Origin: an uncultured Chitinophagaceae bacterium
Lineage (GTDB): Bacteria; Bacteroidota; Bacteroidia; Chitinophagales; Chitinophagaceae
Length of the DNA: 15,882 bases
Assembly: GCA_937958995.1 (NCBI GenBank)
Contig: CALGAP010000012.1
Location: 1 to 15,882 of the forward strand
Direction of reading: 5' to 3'
Below, piece by piece: positions 7,030 to 15,880 of this stretch (positions are counted from its first letter, which is position 1; each line of letters begins with the position of its first letter). A program made the position numbers and the translations under genes. Under the pieces are notes generated by a model that worked only from the letters and a program-made list of their open reading frames with translations, did no database searches and was not told where the DNA came from.

Positions 7030-8624
7030 AGTATCTTCCTCAATTATCAAAAGAAGAATTGCAATTCATATGTTCCTTAATACCTCATCAGAATGCAATT
7101 TCATATTTTTCAAGATACCCAAAAGAATTTGCGAAAGTTCGTCGAGGCTTTAGACCAAACAAACTAACGAAACGTCATGTTGAATCTATTTTGCTTAACT
7201 TTCATAATCACAATTTCATCTCAAATCTCATTGAGCAGCATATTCATGATTGGGTATCAATAACGCAAGAGCAAATTAATATGTGCATACAAGAAGGTAA
7301 CAGTAAAGAAGTTGCAATAATAAAAGCACTATCTCAGTCAAACTTTTCAAATAATATTCAGCTGTACTTTAAGCTTGTCAATGAGAATTATTCTGAAGAA
7401 TATATAGGATTCTTAAGTGCGTTCATTAATATATACAAAGAAACTTCTGTAATTAAGGAAGTAAAAGAAAACATTGAAAAAGAATTAAGGCTCCTGGAAT
7501 CTGATCTTCGAACTCTAAAAGTAAATCTTGATTCCAGCAGAGGTAAGCAAAGAGATTCGGTTGAGGAACAGTTAAAGAAAAGTTCCGCTGAAATTAACGA
7601 AATAAAGAAGAAAATTGTGGCAGTTGAGGATTATGCGGATACTATAGACGATAATCAAAAACGAATTGAATTTTTATTAAATGAGAATGCAATGCTTCAA
7701 AAGAAAATCGAGATTATGTCTGGTGAACTAAGCGAAATTAAAGATGCGTGCATTCTAACCGAAAAGAATGAAAGTATCCGAATTGAAATTGATCAAGAAC
7801 AAATTATTGAAAATATTAGTGAACTGCCAATACCCAAATCTCCTTCTGATATTGACGAATTTAAAGAATACTTATCATATAACCTTGAAAATATTGGGTT
7901 AACGAAGAACACTGAGTATTTCAGGCTTCTAATAGAACACTTAAGTGAAGTGCTGTTTCAAGGGTTCCCAATAATCATAAGTCACAAAGTTGGATTGAAT
8001 CTAATTAAGTGTACCGCAAATACACTTATAGGAAATCAAAATGCTAAAATGCTTGTTTACTATCAAAATATAACTTCAACTCATATCAATCATTTTTTTA
8101 GTACAGCAGATCGAATTGTTGGCTTGGCCAATTTTCTAGGAAACTTTAATGAAACTGAATTGATACCGATTTTCGAGAAACATAGAGATAAGATCATCTT
8201 TCTTACAGTTGCCTACAACAGGACTCTCAACTATGTTTCAAAAGAGTTTCTTGAATACTGTCGTTACCTTAACTTGGATCGAATAAGTGCGCTATCTTTG
8301 ACAGTCAATTTAACTGAAGATCCTTCGAGCCTAGAAGAACAGAGCAAAATGTTCGAACTAAATTACGAATGGAATAGATATCAAAGAATATTAAAACAAA
8401 TCCTTATGGAATTAGATTTTAGGCAAAGCTTAGTTGAACGCTATTGCTCTTACGTAAAAAATGAAGATGATCTCTGCCGGTTATTAGCATTTGAAATACT
8501 TCCGTATTGTACTGATGTCTTACAGATAAACCCTTATAATATTTCCAATCAATTGAACAAATATGCTGGTCACGCAGGGCGGTGTCCAATTAAGAATTTA
8601 CTATTAGGGTGGTTTGCTCAATGA
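7026..8624 (+). CDS. Coiled-coil protein with possible degenerate AAA+ domain
   Basis: This 532-aa protein starts at ATG 7026 behind GAGGAGGGG (7012-7020) inside the end of the previous gene, with a 4-bp overlap. Residues 1-135 look helical. Residues about 137-242 are a charged Lys/Glu-rich coiled coil. Residues about 310-420 read like an eroded AAA+ fold. A GFPIIIS strand is followed by SHKVGLN where a P-loop would sit, without the GKT signature. Then come IVGLANFLG at a Walker-B-like position and KIIFLTVAYNRTL with EYCRYLNL, which resembles the sensor-1 and post-sensor region. If correct it is a non-hydrolysing structural or scaffolding ATPase homologue. The AAA+ reading is by eye only. It could be an assembly partner of the helicase encoded two genes downstream. 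I do not recognise a named family. Confidence 0.85.
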   Translation: MKYLPQLSKEELQFICSLIPHQNAISYFSRYPKEFAKVRRGFRPNKLTKRHVESILLNFHNHNFISNLIEQHIHDWVSITQEQINMCIQEGNSKEVAIIKALSQSNFSNNIQLYFKLVNENYSEEYIGFLSAFINIYKETSVIKEVKENIEKELRLLESDLRTLKVNLDSSRGKQRDSVEEQLKKSSAEINEIKKKIVAVEDYADTIDDNQKRIEFLLNENAMLQKKIEIMSGELSEIKDACILTEKNESIRIEIDQEQIIENISELPIPKSPSDIDEFKEYLSYNLENIGLTKNTEYFRLLIEHLSEVLFQGFPIIISHKVGLNLIKCTANTLIGNQNAKMLVYYQNITSTHINHFFSTADRIVGLANFLGNFNETELIPIFEKHRDKIIFLTVAYNRTLNYVSKEFLEYCRYLNLDRISALSLTVNLTEDPSSLEEQSKMFELNYEWNRYQRILKQILMELDFRQSLVERYCSYVKNEDDLCRLLAFEILPYCTDVLQINPYNISNQLNKYAGHAGRCPIKNLLLGWFAQ

Positions 8625-9619
8625 ATGAATTATTAATATCGATGTCCAATGATATGAGAATAAATCGGTATTTTGGTGAATCGGAGAATTCATTTACGTA
8701 CAGATTGCTTTACTCTTCATTAGGGCTTTGGTGCTTATGGACAGCAAATAATGGAGAGTATGGGTCAACAAAACACAATCAAACTCTAGTTATCAATGAA
8801 CTGATGCAAAGATACAACGAACTTTTTCCAGGTATTATTGATAAATTTATCGATTCAAATAACCCTAACCTCAGATTTCCAGTCCATATGCGTAGAGTCT
8901 ATGAAGAAACTGGTTATCTTATCACTAATGAAAACAATCGCAATCAAACGGCTTATTTTGGGCGATCCTTGAATATTGGCAACACATCTTTATACTTTGG
9001 GATTCCTAACAAATTATATACAGTTAATGGACTTGGATTATTTACTTCACCAACAGAATACTCAGTAACTACCAGAGAACTCTTAATTAGAGATGAGTTA
9101 TCAGTAACAGATTATGTTCATGCAAAATATAACATTGCTGAATTTTATGAAGCGGATATCAGAATAGAGGAACTGCAGTTTTTCAATCCATTATCGAAAA
9201 AAGCCATTTCACATTCTTGGTCTGGAAATATAGTAACTGATTATTCAGTTGCTCGAAATGTTGAACATAATTCCTATTACAGAGTCGTTAGAGAACCCAC
9301 TGGTGCCATCTTATTCGCAAATGAAGTTGGAGAAATGAAAGGTGATTCACTGTCCTCATTTGAGTATAGACGATTATATTACGCCTTAAAAGCTTACTAT
9401 AGCAATCCATCAATTGCTAAATTGATTGATAAGGACGACAGTTATGTGGTTTTAAAGTTGAACGGACACTTGCCTAATAGAGAGTATTTTTTTCTTTTAT
9501 TGATGTCATGGCCGTATAATAATGCTTTCAACAAAACCAATTTTTTGTTCAAGAAAGAGTTTATCGCCGATATAACAGCATTACTAAGTAGCCTTGGTAT
9601 AAAAGTAATAGGAGGTTAG
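8621..9619 (+). CDS. Unrecognised operon protein
   Basis: This 332-aa protein has no family I can name. ATG 8621 overlaps the previous stop (ATGA at 8621-8624) and has AGGGTGG (8606-8612) eight bases upstream; the GTG at 8609 is a less likely start. The N-terminus (1-75) looks helical with aromatic residues (LGLWCLW at 34-40). The middle (about 110-235) looks beta-rich, and the C-terminus ends in helices and a hydrophobic strand (IKVIGG). It has no Cys cluster, P-loop, HKD or DPPY motif and no signal peptide. Position between the coiled-coil protein and the helicase, with overlapping translation, implies a stoichiometric partner. The AGGAGG site for the helicase lies within its last codons. 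Confidence 0.82.
   Translation: MNELLISMSNDMRINRYFGESENSFTYRLLYSSLGLWCLWTANNGEYGSTKHNQTLVINELMQRYNELFPGIIDKFIDSNNPNLRFPVHMRRVYEETGYLITNENNRNQTAYFGRSLNIGNTSLYFGIPNKLYTVNGLGLFTSPTEYSVTTRELLIRDELSVTDYVHAKYNIAEFYEADIRIEELQFFNPLSKKAISHSWSGNIVTDYSVARNVEHNSYYRVVREPTGAILFANEVGEMKGDSLSSFEYRRLYYALKAYYSNPSIAKLIDKDDSYVVLKLNGHLPNREYFFLLLMSWPYNNAFNKTNFLFKKEFIADITALLSSLGIKVIGG
9610..9615 (+). promoter_or_regulatory. Shine-Dalgarno site of the large helicase
   Basis: A complete AGGAGG ends nine bases before ATG 9625 and lies in the last codons of the preceding gene. It fixes the helicase start and is the only junction in the operon without an overlapping start/stop. Confidence 0.85.
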
Positions 9620-9624
9620 TAATT

Positions 9625-12600
9625 ATGCACAATTCAAACGGTGTTCAATTCTATTATCAGGCTATTAGAGATCGGTTGAGAAACTATATAAAGTCAGACT
9701 ATCTTGCCAACAGTGAAACCTTACTGTTATATGAAAACGATCTTTTAGGCGAGAAGTGTAACAATTATTCCAATATTGCACGCGAGCCTTTTATTGAAAC
9801 ATCAGCATCTTACAAGAAACTCCCGGATGGTATTAAAAATTCACATTCCATTGAACCGGGTGTTAAAGAGGCATTTATAAAACTTGCGGATGCAAACTTA
9901 GGAGTATATCCTGATCCCTTTGTACATCAAGTAAAGGCATTGGAATCTTTCTTGTCTGGAAAAGATTTGTTTGTTTCAACGGGGACGGGTTCTGGTAAAA
10001 CAGAGTGTTTCCTTTGGCCGATACTTGCTAAAGCATTTGAAGAAGCAAAAAAACGCCCGAATACGTTTAAGATGGATGCGGTACGGACGCTAGTCATTTA
10101 TCCTATGAACGCGCTTGTATCAGATCAACTCTCAAGAATTAGAAAAATACTGGGTAATGAGAAATTTAAAGATATTTTTACTACCGAAACAAATGCTGAA
10201 CGTATCCCTCATTTTGGAATGTACACAGGCAGAACCCCTTACTCTGGTGAGTCCAAGACATCTAGTAACCGTGAACTCGCACAAACTTTTCGTGCAAATT
10301 ACTTAGTGGATAAGTCAGCTGATGAAGCAATCCAGGAAAAGCAACGAAACAATATTAAAGGGCTTCAAAGTATACACAAATACCCTGCTAGATATGGTGG
10401 AGAAAAAGGGGTAGAAAAATTTATCAACAATTTGGAAAATAATATTCAAAATCCTGATCCCTTTGATGCTGAACTTATCACAAGGTTTGAAATGCAGGTA
10501 TTTCCTCCAGATATTTTAATTACCAACTACTCTATGTTGGAATTTATGCTGATGCGCCAGCGGGAATCGAATATATGGGAGAAAACTAGACAATGGCTTG
10601 AAGCATCAAGAGAAAATAAGCTTCTTGTAGTCTTGGATGAAGCACATATGTATCGCGGATCAAGTGGTGGAGAAATCGCCTTGTTACTGGAGCGATTATT
10701 CAACCGCTTGAATATAACTATTGAGAGAGTTCAGTTTATTTTGACCACGGCTAGCATGCCTGAGAATGACCATGATGCTATAAATGCATTTTACACGGGG
10801 CTAACTGGAAAAGAGCATACCGGTTGTATGTTTTTATTCGGAGAAAAGGAAGATATCCCAGATAAATACGAAGTAATCACAGATGTCGAACTTCTTGCCT
10901 CGATCGGATCAGAACAAGCTTATGGGGAAGGTATCGCGAAAAAAATTAAAACATTCGCAAAAACTGTATTTAATCAAACTTTGCCAGAAAACATTGATAA
11001 TGAGCAAGCACAAGCTTGGCTCTATGAGAATCTGCCGAAATATGAAGCCTTCGTAAAACTGAAAAAGCTTTGTCGAGATGGTGCGAAATCATATAGTTTT
11101 CTAAGAGAACAACTATTTGGTGATCATAGACATGCAGGAAATGCACTGGATGCGTTACTTGCCTTAGTTCCTCTTGCTCAGAAAAACGATAACATTTTAT
11201 TTCCTGTTCGTTTGCACATGTTTTTGCGTGGCTTACAGGGAATTTATGCGTGTTCAAATCCAAAATGCAAGAATGCGTATTATTCTGAAAGTGAGAAACT
11301 TCCTTTGGGAAAAGTTATATCAATACCAAAAGAAAAATGCGAATGTGGTGGGCGAGTTTATGAACTCGTCAACCATATTAAGTGTGGGGCTTTATATTTT
11401 CGTGTATTTTTCAAAAAAGAAGATGGTCAACCATATTGGTATGTATTTCCTCGGCCTGGCTTGGTCGGTGATGAGGATTCCCTTAAAGCAATGCTGTTGT
11501 ATATTGTTCCATCCAACCATAAGAGAAGAAAAGATGAAAAGTTGGGATATCTTGACCCATTAACAGGAAAATTGTACTTAACGCCTCAAAATGATGATAG
11601 TCTTCTAAAGGTAATTTACAACGATACCGAAGATAAAAAAACCAAAGCTTATACTTTTAATAAATGTCCCAAGTGCTGTAAGAATATGACTTTAAAGAAA
11701 CCAATCGACCTTGCCACAAAAGGAAATATTCCTTTTTACAATTTGACTAAAGTCCAGTTCGAACTGCAACCGCCTCAAAAGAGGAACTTGATAAATCAAG
11801 GAAAAAAGGTCCTTTTGTTTTCCGATTCCAGACAGAATGCTGCCAAACTTGCCCGTGATTTGTCAAAGTCATCTGATGCAGATGCTTTCCGACAGGCAGT
11901 TATTCTTGCATCTCAGTTGATGCAAAACAGCGAAAAGGAATACTCGCTCAGTGAGCTATACCCGGCATTTTTGGAGATTTGCAATTATCATAGACTTTCT
12001 TTCTTTAATGCCGGAGACAAGCAAATATTTGAAGAACATAAACAGAAATTCGAAAAAAGGAAAAATCGAATTTTAGGGCGAGGCGGTAAAATTGATTTTG
12101 AAGAAATGGCTAGGGAATTTCAGTCGTTGCCAGAAGAATACTACGAACATTTGCTGATGTTCTTTACAGAAAGTCCGCGTTCTTTTAAAGATATTGGGCT
12201 TGGATTTCTTGCGCCCACGAACAAACAATTCAACTACTTAATAGAAGATATTGAAGATGAAGGAATTGAAATTGATAAAGAACTTCTGTATCAGACGATG
12301 GTGTTGTTGTTCTGGGACGTAATGGATGAAGCAGCTGCGATTGGAGAAATGATACCAGATGAAGTTCGTAAACAGTTACCAGGACGTAGCAAGTCTCGAG
12401 AATTTGGATTGAACTCGGCTTTTATTTCTGACATAGATGGAGAATTATTAAGTCGAATTCAAGAGGTTCTTGACATTGATTTGCCCAAAATGAAGAAAAC
12501 CATAGAACTAATAAGGGATAACTTCTTTGCAAGGTCATCAAGAAATAATAGGTACTATATCAAACTTTCATCGGTAAAGATAGTATCTACAGATGAGAAT

Positions 12601-14832
12601 TTCTCATGGTATCGATGCATAAAGTGCGGTAAGATTTCACCGTTTAAAATTGGGGAGTATTGTGGTGCTTGCTTTGTTTCAACGGAGGTTGTAGCTATTA
12701 CTGCAGAAGATTTGTCTCGTTTTGATTTTTGGAGAACTCCAATACTAAATGCTCTAAGTGAAGGGTTTCAGATTCAAAAAATCAGAACAGAAGAACATAC
12801 TGCTCAATTGACGCATAAAGAAACAAGAAGTGACACTTGGAGCAGAACGGAAAAGTATGAGATGCAGTTCCAAGATATATGTGCAGGAGAGTCTGGAGAG
12901 GATTCAATTGATGTATTAAGTTGTACAACAACGATGGAAGTTGGGATTGATATTGGTGCTTTGACTTCTGTAGGCCTTCGGAACATCCCTCCGATGAGGG
13001 AAAACTATCAGCAGAGAGCTGGCCGAGCAGGACGAAGAAATGCGGGGGTTTCCACAGTGGTCACATATGCTTTAGGTGGACCACATGACCATCATTATTT
13101 CATTCACCCAAATGAAATGATATCTGGTCCTCCACGAAAACCATGGATTGATCGCAACAATCCAAAGATAAAGCAACGACATTACAACATGATGGCTCTA
13201 AATGGATTCATGTCCACAGAAGAAATGAGGACACAATTCGACAGCATAGCTGATATTGGAATAATCAGTTTTTGTAAGGATTATGGCGAAAAATACATTC
13301 AGTATGTCAAATCTACTAGTGCAACACAGCCTTACATGGATGAATCTATAAGAAAATTTAAAGAGATTAAAGAAAATGTGTTGGATGAAAATAAAATCAG
13401 TGAGTATGAAGAAGCATCTGCTTTTGATGTGTTTTATCGTGAGGGGTATATTCCGTCCTACTCATTTCCAAAGAATGTCGTAAAGTTTTACGTAGAGAAA
13501 GGTTCGAGTCACGGAAGGAATAATCGTGAAATTCAATATGCCCCTGAAAGGGATATTGCATTAGCGCTTAGTGAATATGCTCCGGGAAGGTTTGTAACTA
13601 TTGATAAAAAAATATATAAAAGTGGTGGCATCTATGCCAATCCAAGACCGCGAGGATATGAAACAAATCAAGCTGAGTTTTACTTTACGAATAGTGACTA
13701 TTATCACGATATTATTATTTGCTCAGAATGCAATTGGTTTGGTGTAGATAAAGAAGATTATGCACGATCAAGTTGTCCTTATTGTCATGCGTCGATTGAA
13801 CGAAAGAAAATGTTGCGTCCCTGGGGATTTGCGCCTGAAAGAGGTGATGCGGTTAGATATGAAGATGAGAACGAAGAATACTCTTTTACAGAAATGCCCT
13901 ATTATGCCTATGTACCAGAGGACGAAAAACTTGAACAGTTTGGAGAAAGCAAGATTAGCTATGCAAAATTGTCCAATAGAAAAGTACTAACTGTTAATAT
14001 GGGGAATAACAAGCACGGTTTTAATATATGCAAGAAATGTGGCGGAGCAGAAATATCAGATCCAAGCAATCCTGGACGTACTTTGGTATCTCAGCCGTAT
14101 CATGATAGCCGTGTGTGTAATCATGATGAGGTAGCAAATAATGTATTCTTAGGGTTTGAATTTTTGACAGATATGTTTATGTTGGATATTTCATATGACA
14201 CAAAAAAGCTAGTTAGCAACAGTAGTGCAGAGGAGAAAAGCATTTTTTCGTCTGCAGTAACAACGCTGCATGAGGCTCTAAAAAAAGCAGTGTCTATAGT
14301 CCTTGACATTGATTATAACGAGATTAGTGGTGGTTGGCGTCCGAGAATAAAAGATGATGGGAATTCACATATTGAGATGTACTTCTATGATAAACTATCT
14401 AGTGGTGCAGGCTATTCATCTATGATTGGACAACATCTTGGAGATATACTAGAGACTGCACAAAATATCCTCTCTAAATGTGATTGTTCCCGTTCATGTA
14501 AGAACTGCCTTGATAACTTTTGGAATCAAAGAAGTCATCGTTATTTTAATAGAGAACTTGGGCTGCAATTGTTGAATTATGCCAAGAATGGGACTTTACC
14601 TTATGGCTATTCAATAAAAGAGCAAAAGGAATGGCTTGTCCCGCTTGAGAAGCTTATCTCAGAAGATCCGGATTTATCTCAGATGGGAAAAATTGAATTT
14701 GAGGTTATTCCGCCAATCCTAAAAAAACCAATTAGCAGTACTAATAAAATGTACTTAAACCCTATTGATTTGTCAGATTGGTTGCCTAACACTTTCTTGG
14801 ATTACAGAAACTTGATTATGAGAGGTAAATGA
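9625..14832 (+). CDS. Giant DEAH helicase with C-terminal DUF1998 (DruE-like)
   Basis: This 1735-aa SF2 helicase is the likely motor of the operon. RecA1 carries TGTGSGKT (119-126), YPMNALVSDQ (159-168), DEAH (338-341) and TTAS (374-377). RecA2 carries KVLLFSDSRQNAAKLARDL (motif IV region), TTTMEVGIDIG (1101-1111) and QQRAGRAGRR (1129-1138). A long insert separates the lobes. Cys pairs lie at 543/548 with 572/574, 998/1001 with 1013/1016, 1366/1369 with 1384/1387, 1469/1472 near C1498/H1500, and 1619/1621/1625/1628. The C-terminal YDKLSSGAGY (1588-1597) followed by the last Cys cluster is the DUF1998 hallmark. DUF1998 helicases include DruE of Druantia, DrmA/DrmB of DISARM and the repair helicase MrfA. 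Length and single-chain layout fit DruE best; MrfA is much shorter. It should translocate on DNA. Which named type it belongs to is uncertain. Confidence 0.93.
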   Translation: MHNSNGVQFYYQAIRDRLRNYIKSDYLANSETLLLYENDLLGEKCNNYSNIAREPFIETSASYKKLPDGIKNSHSIEPGVKEAFIKLADANLGVYPDPFVHQVKALESFLSGKDLFVSTGTGSGKTECFLWPILAKAFEEAKKRPNTFKMDAVRTLVIYPMNALVSDQLSRIRKILGNEKFKDIFTTETNAERIPHFGMYTGRTPYSGESKTSSNRELAQTFRANYLVDKSADEAIQEKQRNNIKGLQSIHKYPARYGGEKGVEKFINNLENNIQNPDPFDAELITRFEMQVFPPDILITNYSMLEFMLMRQRESNIWEKTRQWLEASRENKLLVVLDEAHMYRGSSGGEIALLLERLFNRLNITIERVQFILTTASMPENDHDAINAFYTGLTGKEHTGCMFLFGEKEDIPDKYEVITDVELLASIGSEQAYGEGIAKKIKTFAKTVFNQTLPENIDNEQAQAWLYENLPKYEAFVKLKKLCRDGAKSYSFLREQLFGDHRHAGNALDALLALVPLAQKNDNILFPVRLHMFLRGLQGIYACSNPKCKNAYYSESEKLPLGKVISIPKEKCECGGRVYELVNHIKCGALYFRVFFKKEDGQPYWYVFPRPGLVGDEDSLKAMLLYIVPSNHKRRKDEKLGYLDPLTGKLYLTPQNDDSLLKVIYNDTEDKKTKAYTFNKCPKCCKNMTLKKPIDLATKGNIPFYNLTKVQFELQPPQKRNLINQGKKVLLFSDSRQNAAKLARDLSKSSDADAFRQAVILASQLMQNSEKEYSLSELYPAFLEICNYHRLSFFNAGDKQIFEEHKQKFEKRKNRILGRGGKIDFEEMAREFQSLPEEYYEHLLMFFTESPRSFKDIGLGFLAPTNKQFNYLIEDIEDEGIEIDKELLYQTMVLLFWDVMDEAAAIGEMIPDEVRKQLPGRSKSREFGLNSAFISDIDGELLSRIQEVLDIDLPKMKKTIELIRDNFFARSSRNNRYYIKLSSVKIVSTDENFSWYRCIKCGKISPFKIGEYCGACFVSTEVVAITAEDLSRFDFWRTPILNALSEGFQIQKIRTEEHTAQLTHKETRSDTWSRTEKYEMQFQDICAGESGEDSIDVLSCTTTMEVGIDIGALTSVGLRNIPPMRENYQQRAGRAGRRNAGVSTVVTYALGGPHDHHYFIHPNEMISGPPRKPWIDRNNPKIKQRHYNMMALNGFMSTEEMRTQFDSIADIGIISFCKDYGEKYIQYVKSTSATQPYMDESIRKFKEIKENVLDENKISEYEEASAFDVFYREGYIPSYSFPKNVVKFYVEKGSSHGRNNREIQYAPERDIALALSEYAPGRFVTIDKKIYKSGGIYANPRPRGYETNQAEFYFTNSDYYHDIIICSECNWFGVDKEDYARSSCPYCHASIERKKMLRPWGFAPERGDAVRYEDENEEYSFTEMPYYAYVPEDEKLEQFGESKISYAKLSNRKVLTVNMGNNKHGFNICKKCGGAEISDPSNPGRTLVSQPYHDSRVCNHDEVANNVFLGFEFLTDMFMLDISYDTKKLVSNSSAEEKSIFSSAVTTLHEALKKAVSIVLDIDYNEISGGWRPRIKDDGNSHIEMYFYDKLSSGAGYSSMIGQHLGDILETAQNILSKCDCSRSCKNCLDNFWNQRSHRYFNRELGLQLLNYAKNGTLPYGYSIKEQKEWLVPLEKLISEDPDLSQMGKIEFEVIPPILKKPISSTNKMYLNPIDLSDWLPNTFLDYRNLIMRGK

Positions 14833-15671
14833 TGGCGACTTCTTTTTCACCTCTACGTTACCCGGGTGGGAAAAATAAGATATACAAGAGGGTTGTTAGG
14901 CTCATTGAGAAAAATAATTACGATTGTAGAACGTATGTAGAGCCTTTTGCTGGTGGATTTAGTATTGGGATTGGCTTGCTGAGCAATGGAATTGTGAGTA
15001 CGGCGGTACTAAATGATTATGACAGGCATATATATAACTTTTGGTATTCACTATTCCACTTTACTGATGAACTGGTGAAAAAGATATATGATACCCCCAT
15101 TACAATTGAGGAAAGAAAAAGGCAACTTGCAATTTATAATGATCCTTCTGCAGACACCCTCAGTGATGGGTTTGCTACTTTATTCTTAAATCGTGTAAAC
15201 TACTCTGGAATTATAAAAGGAGGTCCAATTGGCGGGCAATCACAAGCTGGAAAATATAAACTCGATTGTCGCTTTAATAAAACGGATCTTAGTAAAAGAA
15301 TAGAGAAAGTTGCGTTGCTTAAGGATAGAATTTATCTGTTTAATTATGATGCTAGTGAATTAATAACTAAACATCTGAAAAAAATAAAAAACAATGCATT
15401 CTTTAACATTGACCCGCCATATGTGGCTAAAGGATATAGACTTTATACTAATTTTTTTAAGGAGGATGATCATCGAAACTTTGAGCGAATAATAAGCAAA
15501 CATTTAAAAGATAACCCTTGGATTGTTACTTATGATGATTGTGAACTGATTAGAAATGTATACGCACAATACCATATGGAAGAGTATCGGATTCAGCATA
15601 ATGCCGGAGGAAGTGCTCTTGGGAAAGAACTAGTCATTACAAATATTCCTAAAGAGTCATTTGTATGGTAA
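14829..15671 (+). CDS. Dam-family (D12 class) DNA adenine methyltransferase
   Basis: This 280-aa enzyme should methylate adenine at N6 in a specific DNA site using S-adenosylmethionine. YPGGK (11-15) and EPFAGGF (38-44) form the cofactor site, NRVNYSGI (121-128) is the family's conserved middle motif, and DPPY (195-198) is the catalytic motif. ELVITN near the end is also typical. All key residues are present and the length is normal. The start overlaps the helicase stop (ATGA at 14829-14832). A second ATG at 14832 is better spaced from AGAGG (14821-14825), so the mature start may be one residue later. It ends the operon before a strong terminator. Target specificity cannot be read from sequence; GATC is only a guess from Dam. 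Its likely job is to mark self DNA for the helicase system. No restriction enzyme lies beside it. Confidence 0.95.
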   Translation: MMATSFSPLRYPGGKNKIYKRVVRLIEKNNYDCRTYVEPFAGGFSIGIGLLSNGIVSTAVLNDYDRHIYNFWYSLFHFTDELVKKIYDTPITIEERKRQLAIYNDPSADTLSDGFATLFLNRVNYSGIIKGGPIGGQSQAGKYKLDCRFNKTDLSKRIEKVALLKDRIYLFNYDASELITKHLKKIKNNAFFNIDPPYVAKGYRLYTNFFKEDDHRNFERIISKHLKDNPWIVTYDDCELIRNVYAQYHMEEYRIQHNAGGSALGKELVITNIPKESFVW

Positions 15672-15746
15672 GATGCTGCCAGTCAACAATCGCTCAGAAT
15701 ATCTGTAACAACCCGAGCAAAATTGCTTATATTAACGTTCGAATCT

Positions 15747-15773
15747 AGCCCGATCCCCCGGATCGGGCTTTTT
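15747..15773 (+). terminator. Rho-independent terminator of the operon
   Basis: A perfect 10-bp stem, AGCCCGATCC (15747-15756) with GGATCGGGCT (15760-15769), closes on a CCC loop and runs into five Ts (15769-15773). It lies 75 bases after the methyltransferase stop and marks the right end of the operon. Confidence 0.93.
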
Positions 15774-15835
15774 CGTGCGGCGTACCCAGAAAGCACGTAT
15801 CTTCTACCCGAGTTCGACAGTTACTAGGTAAATGA

Positions 15836-15880
15836 AATACCCGCTATCCCTTGCGCTGTCTGGGTTGACGGGCATTTTTC
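15836..15880 (+). terminator. Weak possible second terminator
   Basis: AATACCCG at about 15837-15844 can pair with CGGGCATT at about 15869-15876 with one mismatch, followed by TTTTCTT. The loop is long and the stem is imperfect, and the window ends before it can be judged. It may belong to a reverse-strand or later gene. Confidence 0.25.

Noticed and set aside
9625..14832. MrfA (YprA) DNA-repair helicase
   Set aside because: It shares DUF1998, but the chain is more than twice as long, has a long inter-lobe insert and sits in an operon with a methyltransferase. DruE-like is the better reading.
15739..15757. GTTCGAATC as a tRNA T-loop or attachment-site remnant
   Set aside because: The flanking bases do not form a T-stem, no other tRNA arm is present, and the following sequence is the terminator stem.
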